Shown: in pieces, positions 36,036-44,870 of the stretch
Numbering within the stretch: the first letter of the stretch is position 1
How the letters are laid out: each line of letters starts with the position of its first letter
Source: a bacterium
Lineage (GTDB): Bacteria > Pseudomonadota > Alphaproteobacteria > Micavibrionales > UBA2020
Assembly: GCA_029945425.1 (NCBI GenBank)
Contig: JAQSDV010000004.1
Span: 62,001 to 126,000 of the forward strand
DNA: 64,000 nucleotides
Direction of reading: 5' to 3'
Position numbers and translations under genes: made by a program
The notes under the pieces: model-generated
Seen by the model: the letters and a program-made list of their open reading frames with translations, nothing else
What the model was told of the DNA's origin: nothing
Database searches by the model: none

Positions 36036-36623
36036 TCAAGGCTGCGAGGGAGTAGTCCCGGCATCCGGCACTTCACAACCACCGCAATCCTTCGGCGGGG
36101 CTGGCGGCAACTGGTCATAATTCCGGGGCGATGACCCCTCCTCGCGCGGGCGGCGGTCGCCGCGCTCGCGCTTGCCGCCTTTAGGGGGGCGCATCTTTTC
36201 CATTTCCGCACGGCCTTCGGGCGAAAGGCGGCCGGAGATTTCCTTGCGCGCTGCGCGCACCGTTTTGAGCAAAGCCGCTTTCTTCAATGCTTCCTCGCGA
36301 CCTGCCTTTTCGATTGCGATGCTGTCGACCGGATCGGCGGCATGCGCGGCTTCCAGCTTGTCACGCGCGGCATCAAGTTCGGTGCGGCGGATTTCCATTT
36401 CGGCTTCGTATTTGCCCTTCACTTCCTTCAGTATGGCGGCGTCGGGCGCGGAAAGCTTTTTCACCAGGGCTTCGTCACGCTTGCGCCATTCCGCGCGGCG
36501 GTCGTCGGAGGGTCTGGCGACGTCGCGGCTCGCGCGGTCGCCCAGCATCAAACCGCCCATGAAGATGTTTCCCGCAAGGGACAAAAACAACAACCCGCCC
36601 AATACGGTCGCAAGCTTGTTCAT
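36036..36623 (-). CDS. Periplasmic heavy-metal-sensor-like protein (Metal_resist/CnrX type)
   Basis: The 195-residue protein has one N-terminal helix (LATVLGGLLFLSLAGNIFMGGLM), then a helical, charged periplasmic domain typical of the CnrX/ZraP/CpxP-like group (LSAPDAAILKEVKGKYEAEM...; RLSPEGRAEMEKM). The C-terminus is Arg/Pro-rich and ends with CGGC. Its start overlaps the anti-sigma stop by one base (TGATG), and the order sigma, anti-sigma, sensor mirrors cnrH-cnrY-cnrX type systems. The signal (metal or envelope stress) is not visible. Confidence 0.7.
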   Translation of the reverse strand: MNKLATVLGGLLFLSLAGNIFMGGLMLGDRASRDVARPSDDRRAEWRKRDEALVKKLSAPDAAILKEVKGKYEAEMEIRRTELDAARDKLEAAHAADPVDSIAIEKAGREEALKKAALLKTVRAARKEISGRLSPEGRAEMEKMRPPKGGKRERGDRRPREEGSSPRNYDQLPPAPPKDCGGCEVPDAGTTPSQP

Positions 36624-37093
36624 CAGTAAATCTCCCCGTTGGCGCCGTAGGTATAAACATCGGCGCTCGCCAGCACCTGCTCCTCCGCCACATAGGACGG
36701 ATCGAGCGGGACATAGGATGTCGGTTGCGGATTAAAGCCCGCAAGGAACCCGATCAGCGCAATCACCATCAAGCCGCCGGACGGCGCGAAAATCCATGAG
36801 GGTTTCCATGCGGATTTCACGGCAGCAGCCGCGACAGCGGGCGTGACCGGAATGGAGGCCGGCGATTGTTCCGCCAAACCCTGCATGATGCGCGCCTCCA
36901 GCGCCGACATATCGCCGGTGCCGGGCGTGAATTCGCGAAGCTGCGCATCGGCCAGCAGCTGCTTTTCAAACAGCGCTGCTGCTTCGGCATTGTCCTTCAT
37001 GAAGGCAACCGCGGGTTTCACGAACGCCTGCGGCCAGCGTGACAGGTCGGCGGAATAAAGATCCACATTGTTCCTGAATTCGTCGAGCGTCAT
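36623..37093 (-). CDS. Membrane anti-sigma factor
   Basis: A 156-residue protein with a cytoplasmic N-terminus (TLDEFRNNVDLYSADLSRWP), an Ala-rich linker, one membrane helix at about 101-120 (PSGGLMVIALIGFLAGF) and a short periplasmic tail. The DLYxADLSRWP motif is common in small alphaproteobacterial anti-sigma proteins encoded next to ECF sigma factors. Its ATG overlaps the sigma factor stop as ATGA, implying balanced synthesis. I infer it sequesters the adjacent sigma factor. Confidence 0.78.
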   Translation of the reverse strand: MTLDEFRNNVDLYSADLSRWPQAFVKPAVAFMKDNAEAAALFEKQLLADAQLREFTPGTGDMSALEARIMQGLAEQSPASIPVTPAVAAAAVKSAWKPSWIFAPSGGLMVIALIGFLAGFNPQPTSYVPLDPSYVAEEQVLASADVYTYGANGEIY

Positions 37094-37743
37094 GACCGTT
37101 CCTCCACTAACTTGTCCCGCAGGTAGCGGCGCGACCGTACCAGCAGTGATTCAATTGCGCCGACGCTGATACCCAGCATGTCGGCCGCTTCCTTGTTCGA
37201 ATAGTCCTCGTAGAAACAGAGGACGAATGCCGCGCGCTGCCGCTCCGGTAATTCACCCAGCGCGGATTGCACGCGTTTGGACTGTTCCTGCTGTTCCATC
37301 CGGCCCTGCGCGCCGATGGCGGCGTCGACAGGCTCGGGGATATCGTCGATGTTTGAAAAGCGGTTCTTGCGCTTTTCATCGATGCAAAGGTTAAGCACGA
37401 TGCGGTAGAGCCAGGTCGTGAATTTCGCGCCGGACTTTGATGGTTCTTCCCAGTCCTTGGCGTGTTTCCAGACGCGGATAAAGGCTTCCTGCGCGACGTC
37501 TTCCGCTGCCAGCGTGCCGCCCATGATGCGCGTGGCCAGACGCACGGTGCGTGCCAGATGGCGGTGCATAAGCTTTTGGAAAGCCCGCTGGTCGCCCCCT
37601 GCGATATGACGCATAAGCTCGGCATCGTCCTTCGCCTCGTCGGTTACATGACTAAATGGGGCCTGTTCTTGCATCCGCTCACTTGATGAAAACATTGTTT
37701 TTCTGCTGCTGCCCTCGGAAGTTAAACGGTTTTCCGGCCTCAT
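37090..37743 (-). CDS. ECF-type RNA polymerase sigma factor
   Basis: Sigma region 2 (AFQKLMHRHLARTVRLATRI, DVAQEAFIRVWKHA, FTTWLYRIVLNLCIDEKRK) and region 4 (LPERQRAAFVLCFYEDYSNKEAA, VGAIESLLVRSRRYL) are both complete. The first ATG gives 217 residues; ATGs at 37695 and 37674 would give 201 and 194, and none has a strong ribosome binding site. It heads an operon with its anti-sigma factor and a periplasmic sensor-like protein. It faces the Spy-like gene across 164 bases, which makes that gene a candidate target. Confidence 0.9.
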   Translation of the reverse strand: MRPENRLTSEGSSRKTMFSSSERMQEQAPFSHVTDEAKDDAELMRHIAGGDQRAFQKLMHRHLARTVRLATRIMGGTLAAEDVAQEAFIRVWKHAKDWEEPSKSGAKFTTWLYRIVLNLCIDEKRKNRFSNIDDIPEPVDAAIGAQGRMEQQEQSKRVQSALGELPERQRAAFVLCFYEDYSNKEAADMLGISVGAIESLLVRSRRYLRDKLVEERS

Positions 37744-37907
37744 TCCATTGTTGTCACGGGTGGCACCGGTAATTCCTGCGGCTTATTCCTTATAAATTTG
37801 CATAAAACGGCGCAGGGTTTCCCCCTGTTTTCCGTGACAAAGACCAGATACAATGTTCGAAGAGGCCGCCTCTCAGCAATTTTCTAATATAATCAAAGGA
37901 GTAGCAT

Positions 37908-38459
37908 ATGACTTCCCTGAAACTTTCTTACCTGTCGGTTCCGCTTTTCGCGCTCGCCCTGACCGGCTATGTCGCCACCACGGCGGCTGCCGAGGAAGCC
38001 ATGATGGCAAAACCCAGGGCCGAAGCTGGCAAGGAAGCCGGTAAAGGCGACTGGAAAAAGGGCGGCAAGCGCGGCGGCATGATGATGACCGCAGAAGAGC
38101 TGGACAAGGTTGAAGGCCTGTCGGGCGAAGAGCGCAAAGCGTATTTCAAGCAGCGCCATGAAGAATTCGACAAGCTGTCGAAGGAAGAAAAAGAAGCAAA
38201 GATGGCCGATCGCAAAAAGGCATTCGAGGCGATGTCCGAGGACGATAAAAAAGCCCTGAAAGAGCGCAACGAGAAATTCCACGACACGCTCAAGGCCGAA
38301 AAGAAAAAGGAAATGGAAGATTTCCTCAGCACCCTGACCCCTGAACAGCGCGCCAAATGGGATGCGATGCAAAAAGACAAGCATCACCGTTGGGGCGGCA
38401 AGGACGGCAAACGCGGCGATAAGGGCGGTGAACCCGCTCCCGCCGACAAAGCCGAGTAA
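37908..38459 (+). CDS. Secreted, highly charged Spy/CpxP-like helical protein
   Basis: A 183-residue protein with a signal peptide (LSYLSVPLFALALTGYVATTAAA, cut near residue 28). The mature part is almost entirely Lys/Glu/Asp-rich helix with repeats such as LSGEERKAYFKQRHEEF and LTPEQRAKW, resembling LTxxQ proteins of the Spy/CpxP group, which act as periplasmic chaperones or metal binders. The C-terminus is Gly/Lys-rich. The ATG at 37908 has AAAGGAG. Its position opposite the ECF sigma operon suggests shared control. Confidence 0.72.
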   Translation: MTSLKLSYLSVPLFALALTGYVATTAAAEEAMMAKPRAEAGKEAGKGDWKKGGKRGGMMMTAEELDKVEGLSGEERKAYFKQRHEEFDKLSKEEKEAKMADRKKAFEAMSEDDKKALKERNEKFHDTLKAEKKKEMEDFLSTLTPEQRAKWDAMQKDKHHRWGGKDGKRGDKGGEPAPADKAE

Positions 38460-38473
38460 GCGTTAGATACAGA

Positions 38474-38520
38474 TAAAGGCCGCAGGTTCGGGTTTATCCC
38501 TTTCCTGCGGCCTTTTTTTT
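38474..38520 (+). terminator. Rho-independent terminator
   Basis: AAAGGCCGCAGG pairs with CCTGCGGCCTTT over a loop of about 17 bases and is followed by eight T residues. It lies 15 bases after the Spy-like gene and separates it from the hydrolase gene starting at 38537. Confidence 0.9.
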
Positions 38521-38536
38521 TGCGTATAGTCGTCCC

Positions 38537-39313
38537 ATGTCACGCACATCCGTCAAATACAAATTCGACAACGGTCGCGGCCAGAAACTGGCCGGAATCA
38601 TCGACATGCCGGGGGGCGAGCCGGAATTCTTTGGCATCTTTGGCCCCTGCTTCACCTGCCCCAAGGAATCGCATGCCGCCGCCAAGGTCTGCCGCCATAT
38701 GGCCGATAACGGCGTTGCCATGCTGCGCATCGACGTCACCGGACAGGGCGAAAGCGAAGGCGTATTTGCGGAAGCCAATTTCACGACGCGCGTGCAGGAT
38801 ATTGTCGCCGCCAGCAATGCGCTGGCCCGCGATTATCAGGCCCCGAAATTGCTGGTCGGCCACAGCATCAGCGGCACTGCCGCGCTGGCCGCCGCAAAAT
38901 CCCTACCCGAAATTCAGGCCATCGCCACTATCGGATCACCGCGCGACCCCGCCGCCATCATCGAAAAATTCCGCCGCCAGAACCTGATCACCGATAAGGG
39001 CGGCGATGACATGGAAATCATGGTCATCAACCAGCGCGTCGCATTCAAGAAATCTTTTATCGACGATATGCTGGCACAGAATGTGGCCGCGGATACGGCC
39101 GCGATAGACAAGAAACTGTTTGTCTTCCACGCACCGCACGACAATATTGTGACAGCCGACAATGCGCAGGATATTTACGACCGCGCCGTCAATACCGACC
39201 GTGAGTTGGTCATACTGGACGCAGTCGCCACGCATTTATTCGAAAATAGAAAGGAGGATGCGGCATTTGTTGCGGACACCCTCCTTGACTGGTTCAGGCT
39301 GCACCTGAAATAA
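38537..39313 (+). CDS. Alpha/beta hydrolase
   Basis: A 258-residue serine hydrolase fold protein: GPCFTCPKESHAAAK near the oxyanion region, DVTGQGES, the nucleophile elbow GHSISG (Ser near residue 109), then Asp in HAPHDNIV and a final His in VATHLFEN. These blocks resemble the hydrolase half of OsmC-fused bifunctional hydrolases, but no OsmC domain is attached here. No signal peptide. Substrate unknown. It begins directly after a terminator with almost no leader. Confidence 0.8.
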   Translation: MSRTSVKYKFDNGRGQKLAGIIDMPGGEPEFFGIFGPCFTCPKESHAAAKVCRHMADNGVAMLRIDVTGQGESEGVFAEANFTTRVQDIVAASNALARDYQAPKLLVGHSISGTAALAAAKSLPEIQAIATIGSPRDPAAIIEKFRRQNLITDKGGDDMEIMVINQRVAFKKSFIDDMLAQNVAADTAAIDKKLFVFHAPHDNIVTADNAQDIYDRAVNTDRELVILDAVATHLFENRKEDAAFVADTLLDWFRLHLK

Positions 39314-39316
39314 AGG

Positions 39317-40525
39317 TTACGGGCCTTTCGGCTTGTTGTCGTTCGGCGCGGCGGGTTTTGCGCCCGGTCTCTTGCCGCTGGAAAAATCGATCATCGCGTC
39401 GCGGAAGGCTCGGCGCAGCGTGTCCATTTCCGGCTCTTTCTCAAGCTTGCGCTTCATCGTTTTTCCGGCATCGCTGGCGATTTTCTTCAGCTCGTCCGGC
39501 GTTTTGCTCTGCGGCATATCCGTGGGCGCATATATCCTGAAGGCGTTAAAATAACGCTGGCAGGCATCCAGCACGGCAGGAGATTCTGTTTTTGCCCCGA
39601 TCTCGCAAGTTTTAGCGAGAGAATTCATCGCGCGGTCACCATCATGCGTCTTGTTGGCGATTGCAGCTTTGGAAACGGCGACCGTTTCAGAAAACGCCTG
39701 CTGCATATTGTATTCCGCATCAACCGACAGATGGCGGCGCTGCGCGATATCGACGGCGAGGTCGCGTGCCTGCGCGGGCGTCAGGCTTGCAAGTTTGCCC
39801 TGTTTGTTGAGCGCAATCACTTCATCGAGCGCTGGGCTGGTCCAATGAATCACATCGCCTTTGTGCACGGCGTTGAAATTGCGCAGTTCGCTGACGAATT
39901 CGGGGAATTCGCTGTGCGCGCCGTAACGCTGGTAATGGCGGATCATGGAATAGCAATCCGCTTCGCATTCCGCGCGGTTGCCGATGCTGGAGGTCTTCAT
40001 GCTCTGCTTGTTGATGCTCAGCATCGTAAGCGCGTGGCCAAGTTCATGGTCGAGGACGTAACGCTGCCACGTTTCGGTATTGTTGAATTCGTCCTTCATC
40101 GCGGGATAGCGGGCGTTGGAATCCGCGCCGACGCTGTGACCGGTGAACAACGCCTTAAGGCGCTGCGCCGTGAATTCGTCGCCTGCCGGCATGACGATGC
40201 GGCCATAAATTTCGGCCTCCGCCTTGCGCACGAACGGGGTGTCGGTGATGTTGACGCTCATCGGTATTTTTTTCATGAATGCGGTTTCGCCGAGCGAACG
40301 GGCGAAGGGGACCATCGCGCCTTTGTTGACAGCCTGCAGGTCATTGAGCGCCGGTGCGATCAGCGCGACCGCTTCCTTGCCCGTCGAGGCAGCTTGGGGA
40401 TTCAGAATGAACACGTCTTTTTTATGTTGCGGGAATTCACGGTAAAATTCGGCGATTGCCGCCGTGTAATCCAGGGTCGGTCCGCCTGAATCGGCATCGG
40501 GGGCGCGGTTGGGAACTGCGTTCAT
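39317..40525 (-). CDS. Putative zinc metallopeptidase with HELGH motif
   Basis: I do not recognise the family of this 402-residue protein. It has the zincin signature HELGH at 160-164 within a predicted helix (YVLDHELGHALTM), and 22 residues later RAECEADCYSM (184-194), which fits the E-x-x-A-D glutamate ligand motif of M48-like gluzincins. No signal peptide or membrane helix is present, so it would act in the cytosol or be injected/exported otherwise. The C-terminal 50 residues are basic and Pro/Asn-rich, ending NDNKPKGP. The ATG at 40525 has AGGAGA. It is a lone gene, convergent with the hydrolase. Confidence 0.75.
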   Translation of the reverse strand: MNAVPNRAPDADSGGPTLDYTAAIAEFYREFPQHKKDVFILNPQAASTGKEAVALIAPALNDLQAVNKGAMVPFARSLGETAFMKKIPMSVNITDTPFVRKAEAEIYGRIVMPAGDEFTAQRLKALFTGHSVGADSNARYPAMKDEFNNTETWQRYVLDHELGHALTMLSINKQSMKTSSIGNRAECEADCYSMIRHYQRYGAHSEFPEFVSELRNFNAVHKGDVIHWTSPALDEVIALNKQGKLASLTPAQARDLAVDIAQRRHLSVDAEYNMQQAFSETVAVSKAAIANKTHDGDRAMNSLAKTCEIGAKTESPAVLDACQRYFNAFRIYAPTDMPQSKTPDELKKIASDAGKTMKRKLEKEPEMDTLRRAFRDAMIDFSSGKRPGAKPAAPNDNKPKGP

Positions 40526-40704
40526 GTAGCTTCTCCTGAAAGTGTGTGTGCAGGTATTTTAGGCAGGAGAAAAACGGCTGTATATAATTTATTGTCGCAA
40601 TTTGCGCTAACTGTGGGTGATTATTTTAAGGTTAAGGAAATTATCTTAGCCACGCGCCAGCTCGACATATTCGCAATGTATGGCGCCAACTGCACCTTGT
40701 CATT

Positions 40705-42087
40705 CTAGTTCACTTTCTCCATCACCTTGCGGAAATTGGCCAGCACTTGTTCTTCGCGCTTGTGATGCCGGTTCTTGACGACCCAGCGGCCGCCCGACAT
40801 GACATCCTTCACCGGATTGACGTTGGCGGCAAAGATCGCGGCGTCCAGAATATGATCACGAAGTTTTCCAATCATAAAGGGAAGGTCGCGATCCAGCACC
40901 ACTAGATCGGCACGATGGCCAATTTCGATGCGACCGGCCTTACGTCCCAGCGCCCGCGCGCCGCCCGTCAGGCACCGGTCATAGAGGGTTGCGCCTACGG
41001 ACGGAATGTCATGGTCCTTGATCAGCGTGCGTTCGCGGTAAACGAGACGCTGGATATATTCCAGCCATCGCAATTCCTCGACGACGCTGACGGTGATGTG
41101 GCTGTCGGAACCGATAGCAAACGCGCCGCCTTCGTTGAAATATTTAACGAGGGGAAAGATACCGTCGCCCAAATTGGCTTCGGTTGTCGGGCAAAGACCG
41201 GCCACGGCACCCGATTTCGCAAGGCCTTTAATTTCCTCATCATTCACATGCGTGCAGTGAATAAGGCACCATTTATCGTCGATTTCGCCGTTTTCCAGCA
41301 GCCATTCGACGGGGCGGCGTTGCGACCATTCAAGGCAGCCTTCGACCTCGCCCATCTGTTCGGCCGCGTGGATATGGATGGGCGCATCGGGCAGCAAGCG
41401 CCGCACGGCGCGTGTACCTTCATGCAGCATGGCGGGCGATACAGCGCGCAAGGAGTGGTGCGCAAGGCCGATTGTTACCTGCGGCGTATTTTTGAATTCG
41501 CCATGCAGTTCTTCGATGATACGCATCAATGCAGGAACGCTATTGATAAAGCGGCGCTGCCCTTCGGCGGGCGGCGTTTCACCAAAACCGCCATAAGCGT
41601 AAAGAGATGGCAGATGCGTGATCGCAATCCCTGTTTCGAGCGCGGCCTGAATGACTTCCTGCGACATCACGGATTTATTATCATAGGGACGGCCATCCAT
41701 CTGGTGATGGATATAGTGAAATTCACCGACCGACGTATATCCCGCCTTCAGCAGGTCGACGTAGCATTGTGCGGCAACCGCCTGCATATCTTCGGGTTCC
41801 AGAAAGGCCAGGAAGCGATACATGGTGTCGCGCCAGCTCCAGAACGTATCCTTTTTGCCGGAGGCGCGCTCGGCCAAGCCCGCCATCGCCCGCTGGAAAG
41901 CATGGCTGTGGATATTCGGCATACCGGGAACCAGCGGCCCGTGGATGATTTCGACATCGGCGCCGTTCTGCGGGATGGTCTTGAAGGTATCGACGCCGAC
42001 GATCCAGCCGTCCTTGTCGATTTCGACCAGGACGTTATCGGCCCATCCGTCGGGCAGCAGGGCTGTTTCGGCAAACAGGGTCGTCAC
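40705..42087 (-). CDS. hutF: Formimidoylglutamate deiminase HutF
   Basis: HutF converts N-formimidoyl-glutamate to N-formyl-glutamate and ammonia in the five-step histidine route. The 460-residue amidohydrolase shows PNIHSHAFQRAMAG (metal-binding His pair), HIHAAEQMGEVEGC and the later SDSHITVSVVEELR. Length fits the family (about 455). It starts with GTG at 42087 behind GAGGGA. It diverges from hutI; with hutG nearby the full HutF/HutG branch is encoded here. Confidence 0.94.
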   Translation of the reverse strand: MTTLFAETALLPDGWADNVLVEIDKDGWIVGVDTFKTIPQNGADVEIIHGPLVPGMPNIHSHAFQRAMAGLAERASGKKDTFWSWRDTMYRFLAFLEPEDMQAVAAQCYVDLLKAGYTSVGEFHYIHHQMDGRPYDNKSVMSQEVIQAALETGIAITHLPSLYAYGGFGETPPAEGQRRFINSVPALMRIIEELHGEFKNTPQVTIGLAHHSLRAVSPAMLHEGTRAVRRLLPDAPIHIHAAEQMGEVEGCLEWSQRRPVEWLLENGEIDDKWCLIHCTHVNDEEIKGLAKSGAVAGLCPTTEANLGDGIFPLVKYFNEGGAFAIGSDSHITVSVVEELRWLEYIQRLVYRERTLIKDHDIPSVGATLYDRCLTGGARALGRKAGRIEIGHRADLVVLDRDLPFMIGKLRDHILDAAIFAANVNPVKDVMSGGRWVVKNRHHKREEQVLANFRKVMEKVN

Positions 42088-42149
42088 GGGCTATCCCTCG
42101 CGCGTAAAATTTACTATAAAGATAATATAGACGGGGAAGCGCCAAATCA

Positions 42150-43376
42150 ATGTTCGACAGTCTCTGGAAAAACGTGACGGCGGCGACAATGGCGGAGCAG
42201 ACCGGCTTCGGCATTATCAATAACGCTGCCATTGGCGTGAAAGACGGAAGGATTTCCTTCATCGGGCCTGAGTCATCCCTGCCCAAGCCTGCCGACCAGC
42301 TTTGCGACTATGTGTTAGATGCGGGTGGCCGCGTGGCGACGCCCGGACTGATCGACTGTCACACGCATCTTGTCTATGCCGGCAACCGCGCCCATGAATT
42401 CGAGCAGCGTTTGCAAGGCGTGTCCTACGAAGAAATCGCCCGCGCGGGCGGCGGCATCGCATCCACCGTCAAGGCCACCCGCGAAGCAAGCGAGGACGAG
42501 CTGTTCGAGCTTGCCCTCCCCCGTTTGCGCGAATTGTTTTTTGACGGCACGACGACTGTCGAAATAAAATCCGGATACGGCCTGGATTTTGAATCCGAAC
42601 GAAAATTACTGCGCGTTGCGACGCGCCTCCATGAGGAAACAGGCTTTCGCATCCAGCGAACTTTTCTGGGCGCACATGCCGTACCGCCGGAATACAAGGG
42701 CCGCGCGGATGAATATGTTGACCTGGTCTGCGACATGCTGAAAAAACTGCACGCCGAAAAACTGGTTGATGCCGTGGATGCCTTCTGCGAAAATATCGGC
42801 TTCACGCGCGAACAGACGCGCAAGGTTTTTGACGCTGCCAAATCACTCGGACTGCCACTGAAACTGCATGCGGAACAGCTGTCGGATATGCAAGGCGCAC
42901 AGCTGGCGGCGGAATACGGCGCGCTATCGGCCGATCATCTGGAATATGTAAGCGAAGCAGGCGTGAGTGCCATGGCAAAGTCAGGCATGGTCGCTGTGCT
43001 GCTGCCCGGCGCTTTCTACTATTTACGCGAAAAGACCCTGCCGCCCATCGCGCAATTCCGCCAGCAAGGCGTGCCGATGGCGATTGCGACAGACCACAAT
43101 CCGGGCACATCGCCTGTGTTGTCACCTGTGCTGATGATGAACATGGCCTGTACGCTCTTCCGCATGACACCGGAAGAGGCACTGGCGGGGTTAACGCGGC
43201 ATGCCGCGAAGGCGCTGGGCTACGACAAAATTTGCGGAACGCTGGAAACTGGCAAGGCCGCCGATATTGCATTGTGGGACATCAAACACCCCCGCGAACT
43301 TGCCTATGCGTTTGGCCATACCCCTTGCCATGGTGTCATGCTGGGCGGTGACTGGCATCCGCAAGAACCGGAATAG
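42150..43376 (+). CDS. hutI: Imidazolonepropionase HutI
   Basis: HutI opens the imidazolone ring to give formimidoyl-glutamate. The 408-residue amidohydrolase has [42 protein letters not shown] and [10 protein letters not shown], the standard metal and substrate motifs. Length is normal. The ATG at 42150 lies 62 bases from the divergent hutF start, so both promoters share that gap. Confidence 0.96.
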   Translation: MFDSLWKNVTAATMAEQTGFGIINNAAIGVKDGRISFIGPESSLPKPADQLCDYVLDAGGRVATPGLIDCHTHLVYAGNRAHEFEQRLQGVSYEEIARAGGGIASTVKATREASEDELFELALPRLRELFFDGTTTVEIKSGYGLDFESERKLLRVATRLHEETGFRIQRTFLGAHAVPPEYKGRADEYVDLVCDMLKKLHAEKLVDAVDAFCENIGFTREQTRKVFDAAKSLGLPLKLHAEQLSDMQGAQLAAEYGALSADHLEYVSEAGVSAMAKSGMVAVLLPGAFYYLREKTLPPIAQFRQQGVPMAIATDHNPGTSPVLSPVLMMNMACTLFRMTPEEALAGLTRHAAKALGYDKICGTLETGKAADIALWDIKHPRELAYAFGHTPCHGVMLGGDWHPQEPE

Positions 43377-43383
43377 GATAATC

Positions 43384-44076
43384 ATGCGTTTTTATGTGTT
43401 TGCATTTCTGACTGCTTTCGCCCTGTCCCCGCAAACCGCGCAGGCCGCGGATAAGGACGCAGAATATCTCGCGCTCGCCGATGCCGCCGTTGCCGCGCCC
43501 GACACAGCCAAATGGTGTGAAATCCGCGAGATGTACCCCGACACGTCTTTCTATCGCGCACTTGGCAATCCCGCACAGGCGCAAAAAGCGGAAGAAGCCG
43601 GCAAGCGTATGATCCTCGATAAATCCAAGGAATCCGTCGAAAAGTTCAAGCGTTTCTCGCGGGAGCATTTCGGCAATCTCGGCGCGCACCGCTATGCAGC
43701 ATACCTCTATAAATGGAACCGCGAGCTGATCAAGGAGGGCATGGACGGCCCGCTGCCAAATTTTGGCAAAGGCATTGATTACATCGACAACAAGCTGGAG
43801 AAAAAGGCCGCCAAAGCATTTCTGGATTGCGCTGTCGCAACAGGTGACGGTCGCACGCCCGCGACCGGCTTCAAGGTTATTACTGGCGACGAGCAGCGTA
43901 TCATCATCGAACAATATTTCCGCGTGGATGCAACCGAAGCCCGCATGTCACGGGATGGCGCGCGCGTGAACAGTATCGTCAAGGTGCAAATCCCCGATGG
44001 TGCTGCGGTCGATATACATTTCGTTCTTGATGACCGGATGGTTCAGCGACTGAAGGAAACCTCGGGAAATCCTTAA
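43384..44076 (+). CDS. Secreted protein of unknown function (DUF4919-like)
   Basis: The 230-residue protein has a signal peptide (RFYVFAFLTAFALSPQTAQA, cut after about residue 21). The mature part has EIREMYPDTSFYRAL near the start, a helical middle and a C-terminal beta-rich section (GFKVITGDEQRIIIEQYF). The layout is reminiscent of DUF4919 proteins, but I hold that weakly. The ATG at 43384 follows AGGATAATC, seven bases after the hutI stop, so it is probably co-transcribed with hutI; a role in histidine use is not otherwise indicated. Confidence 0.65.
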   Translation: MRFYVFAFLTAFALSPQTAQAADKDAEYLALADAAVAAPDTAKWCEIREMYPDTSFYRALGNPAQAQKAEEAGKRMILDKSKESVEKFKRFSREHFGNLGAHRYAAYLYKWNRELIKEGMDGPLPNFGKGIDYIDNKLEKKAAKAFLDCAVATGDGRTPATGFKVITGDEQRIIIEQYFRVDATEARMSRDGARVNSIVKVQIPDGAAVDIHFVLDDRMVQRLKETSGNP

Positions 44077-44870
44077 GCGTAGGCTTTTTTTCCCCAGTCG
44101 AGCAGCGCCTGCAGGACGTTTTTCAGCACAGGCTGCAGCTTTTCCGCCTTGTCGGGGCGATACAAATACGGCTGTGTTTCATTCATATAATTGCCCCAGG
44201 TCAGTTCCATCTGGATGCTATGGACATCATTCTGCGGCTGGCCGTAATGGCGCGTGATATTACCCCCGACGAAACGGCCATTGAGGATGGACGAATACCC
44301 GCCAGACCCCGCAGCCTCCAGCGCTGCCGCCGCCATTTCGGGCGCGCAGGTCTTGTTATGGGCTGTGCCCAGATTTAAATCCCACAGCTTGCCGTCAAAC
44401 AGGCGTGGCACTTCGGTGCGGATCGAATGAGCATCGTACAATATGGCGTAGCCATGACGCTCCTTGATCCGTGCCAGTTCCGCTTCAATCGCTTCGTGAT
44501 ACGGCAACCAGTAAGTGGCGACGCGGTTGAGTTTCTCGATTTCGTCCGGCTCTTCACCTTCTTGGTAGAGTTTCTCGCCGTCAAATGTTTCGAGCGGGCA
44601 AAGGCCTGTCTTCACCTGACCTGGATAAAGGTGTTGGTCATCCTGCGGACGGTTCAAATCAATCACATAGCGCGAATGTGTCGCCATCAGCATGCTGATG
44701 CCCATATCCTGCGCGAACCAGTATAGCTTGTCGACATGCCAGTCGGTATCCGACAATTGCAAAGCCGCGGGTGTCATGCGCTGCTTGACGTCGGGCGGCA
44801 GGAAAGTGCCCATATGCGGGATGCTGATCAGCAGCGGACTGTCGCCACGGATGACGTTGAATCGTTTCAT
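44073..44870 (-). CDS. hutG: N-formylglutamate amidohydrolase HutG
   Basis: HutG hydrolyses N-formyl-glutamate to glutamate and formate, the last step of the HutF branch. The 265-residue protein has ISIPHMGTFLPP, the DTDWHVDKLY block, VIDLNRPQDD and YDAHSIRTEVPRLFDG, all typical of the FGase family. Its start overlaps the hutH stop by one base (TGATG), and its own stop overlaps the convergent secreted-protein gene by four bases. Confidence 0.94.
   Translation of the reverse strand: MKRFNVIRGDSPLLISIPHMGTFLPPDVKQRMTPAALQLSDTDWHVDKLYWFAQDMGISMLMATHSRYVIDLNRPQDDQHLYPGQVKTGLCPLETFDGEKLYQEGEEPDEIEKLNRVATYWLPYHEAIEAELARIKERHGYAILYDAHSIRTEVPRLFDGKLWDLNLGTAHNKTCAPEMAAAALEAAGSGGYSSILNGRFVGGNITRHYGQPQNDVHSIQMELTWGNYMNETQPYLYRPDKAEKLQPVLKNVLQALLDWGKKAYA

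Noticed and set aside
40526..40704. Possible gene in the 179-base gap between the metallopeptidase and hutF
   Set aside because: Only very short frames occur (for example about 10 codons near 40677), with no ribosome binding site. The sequence is AT-rich and probably just the promoter region of the metallopeptidase gene.
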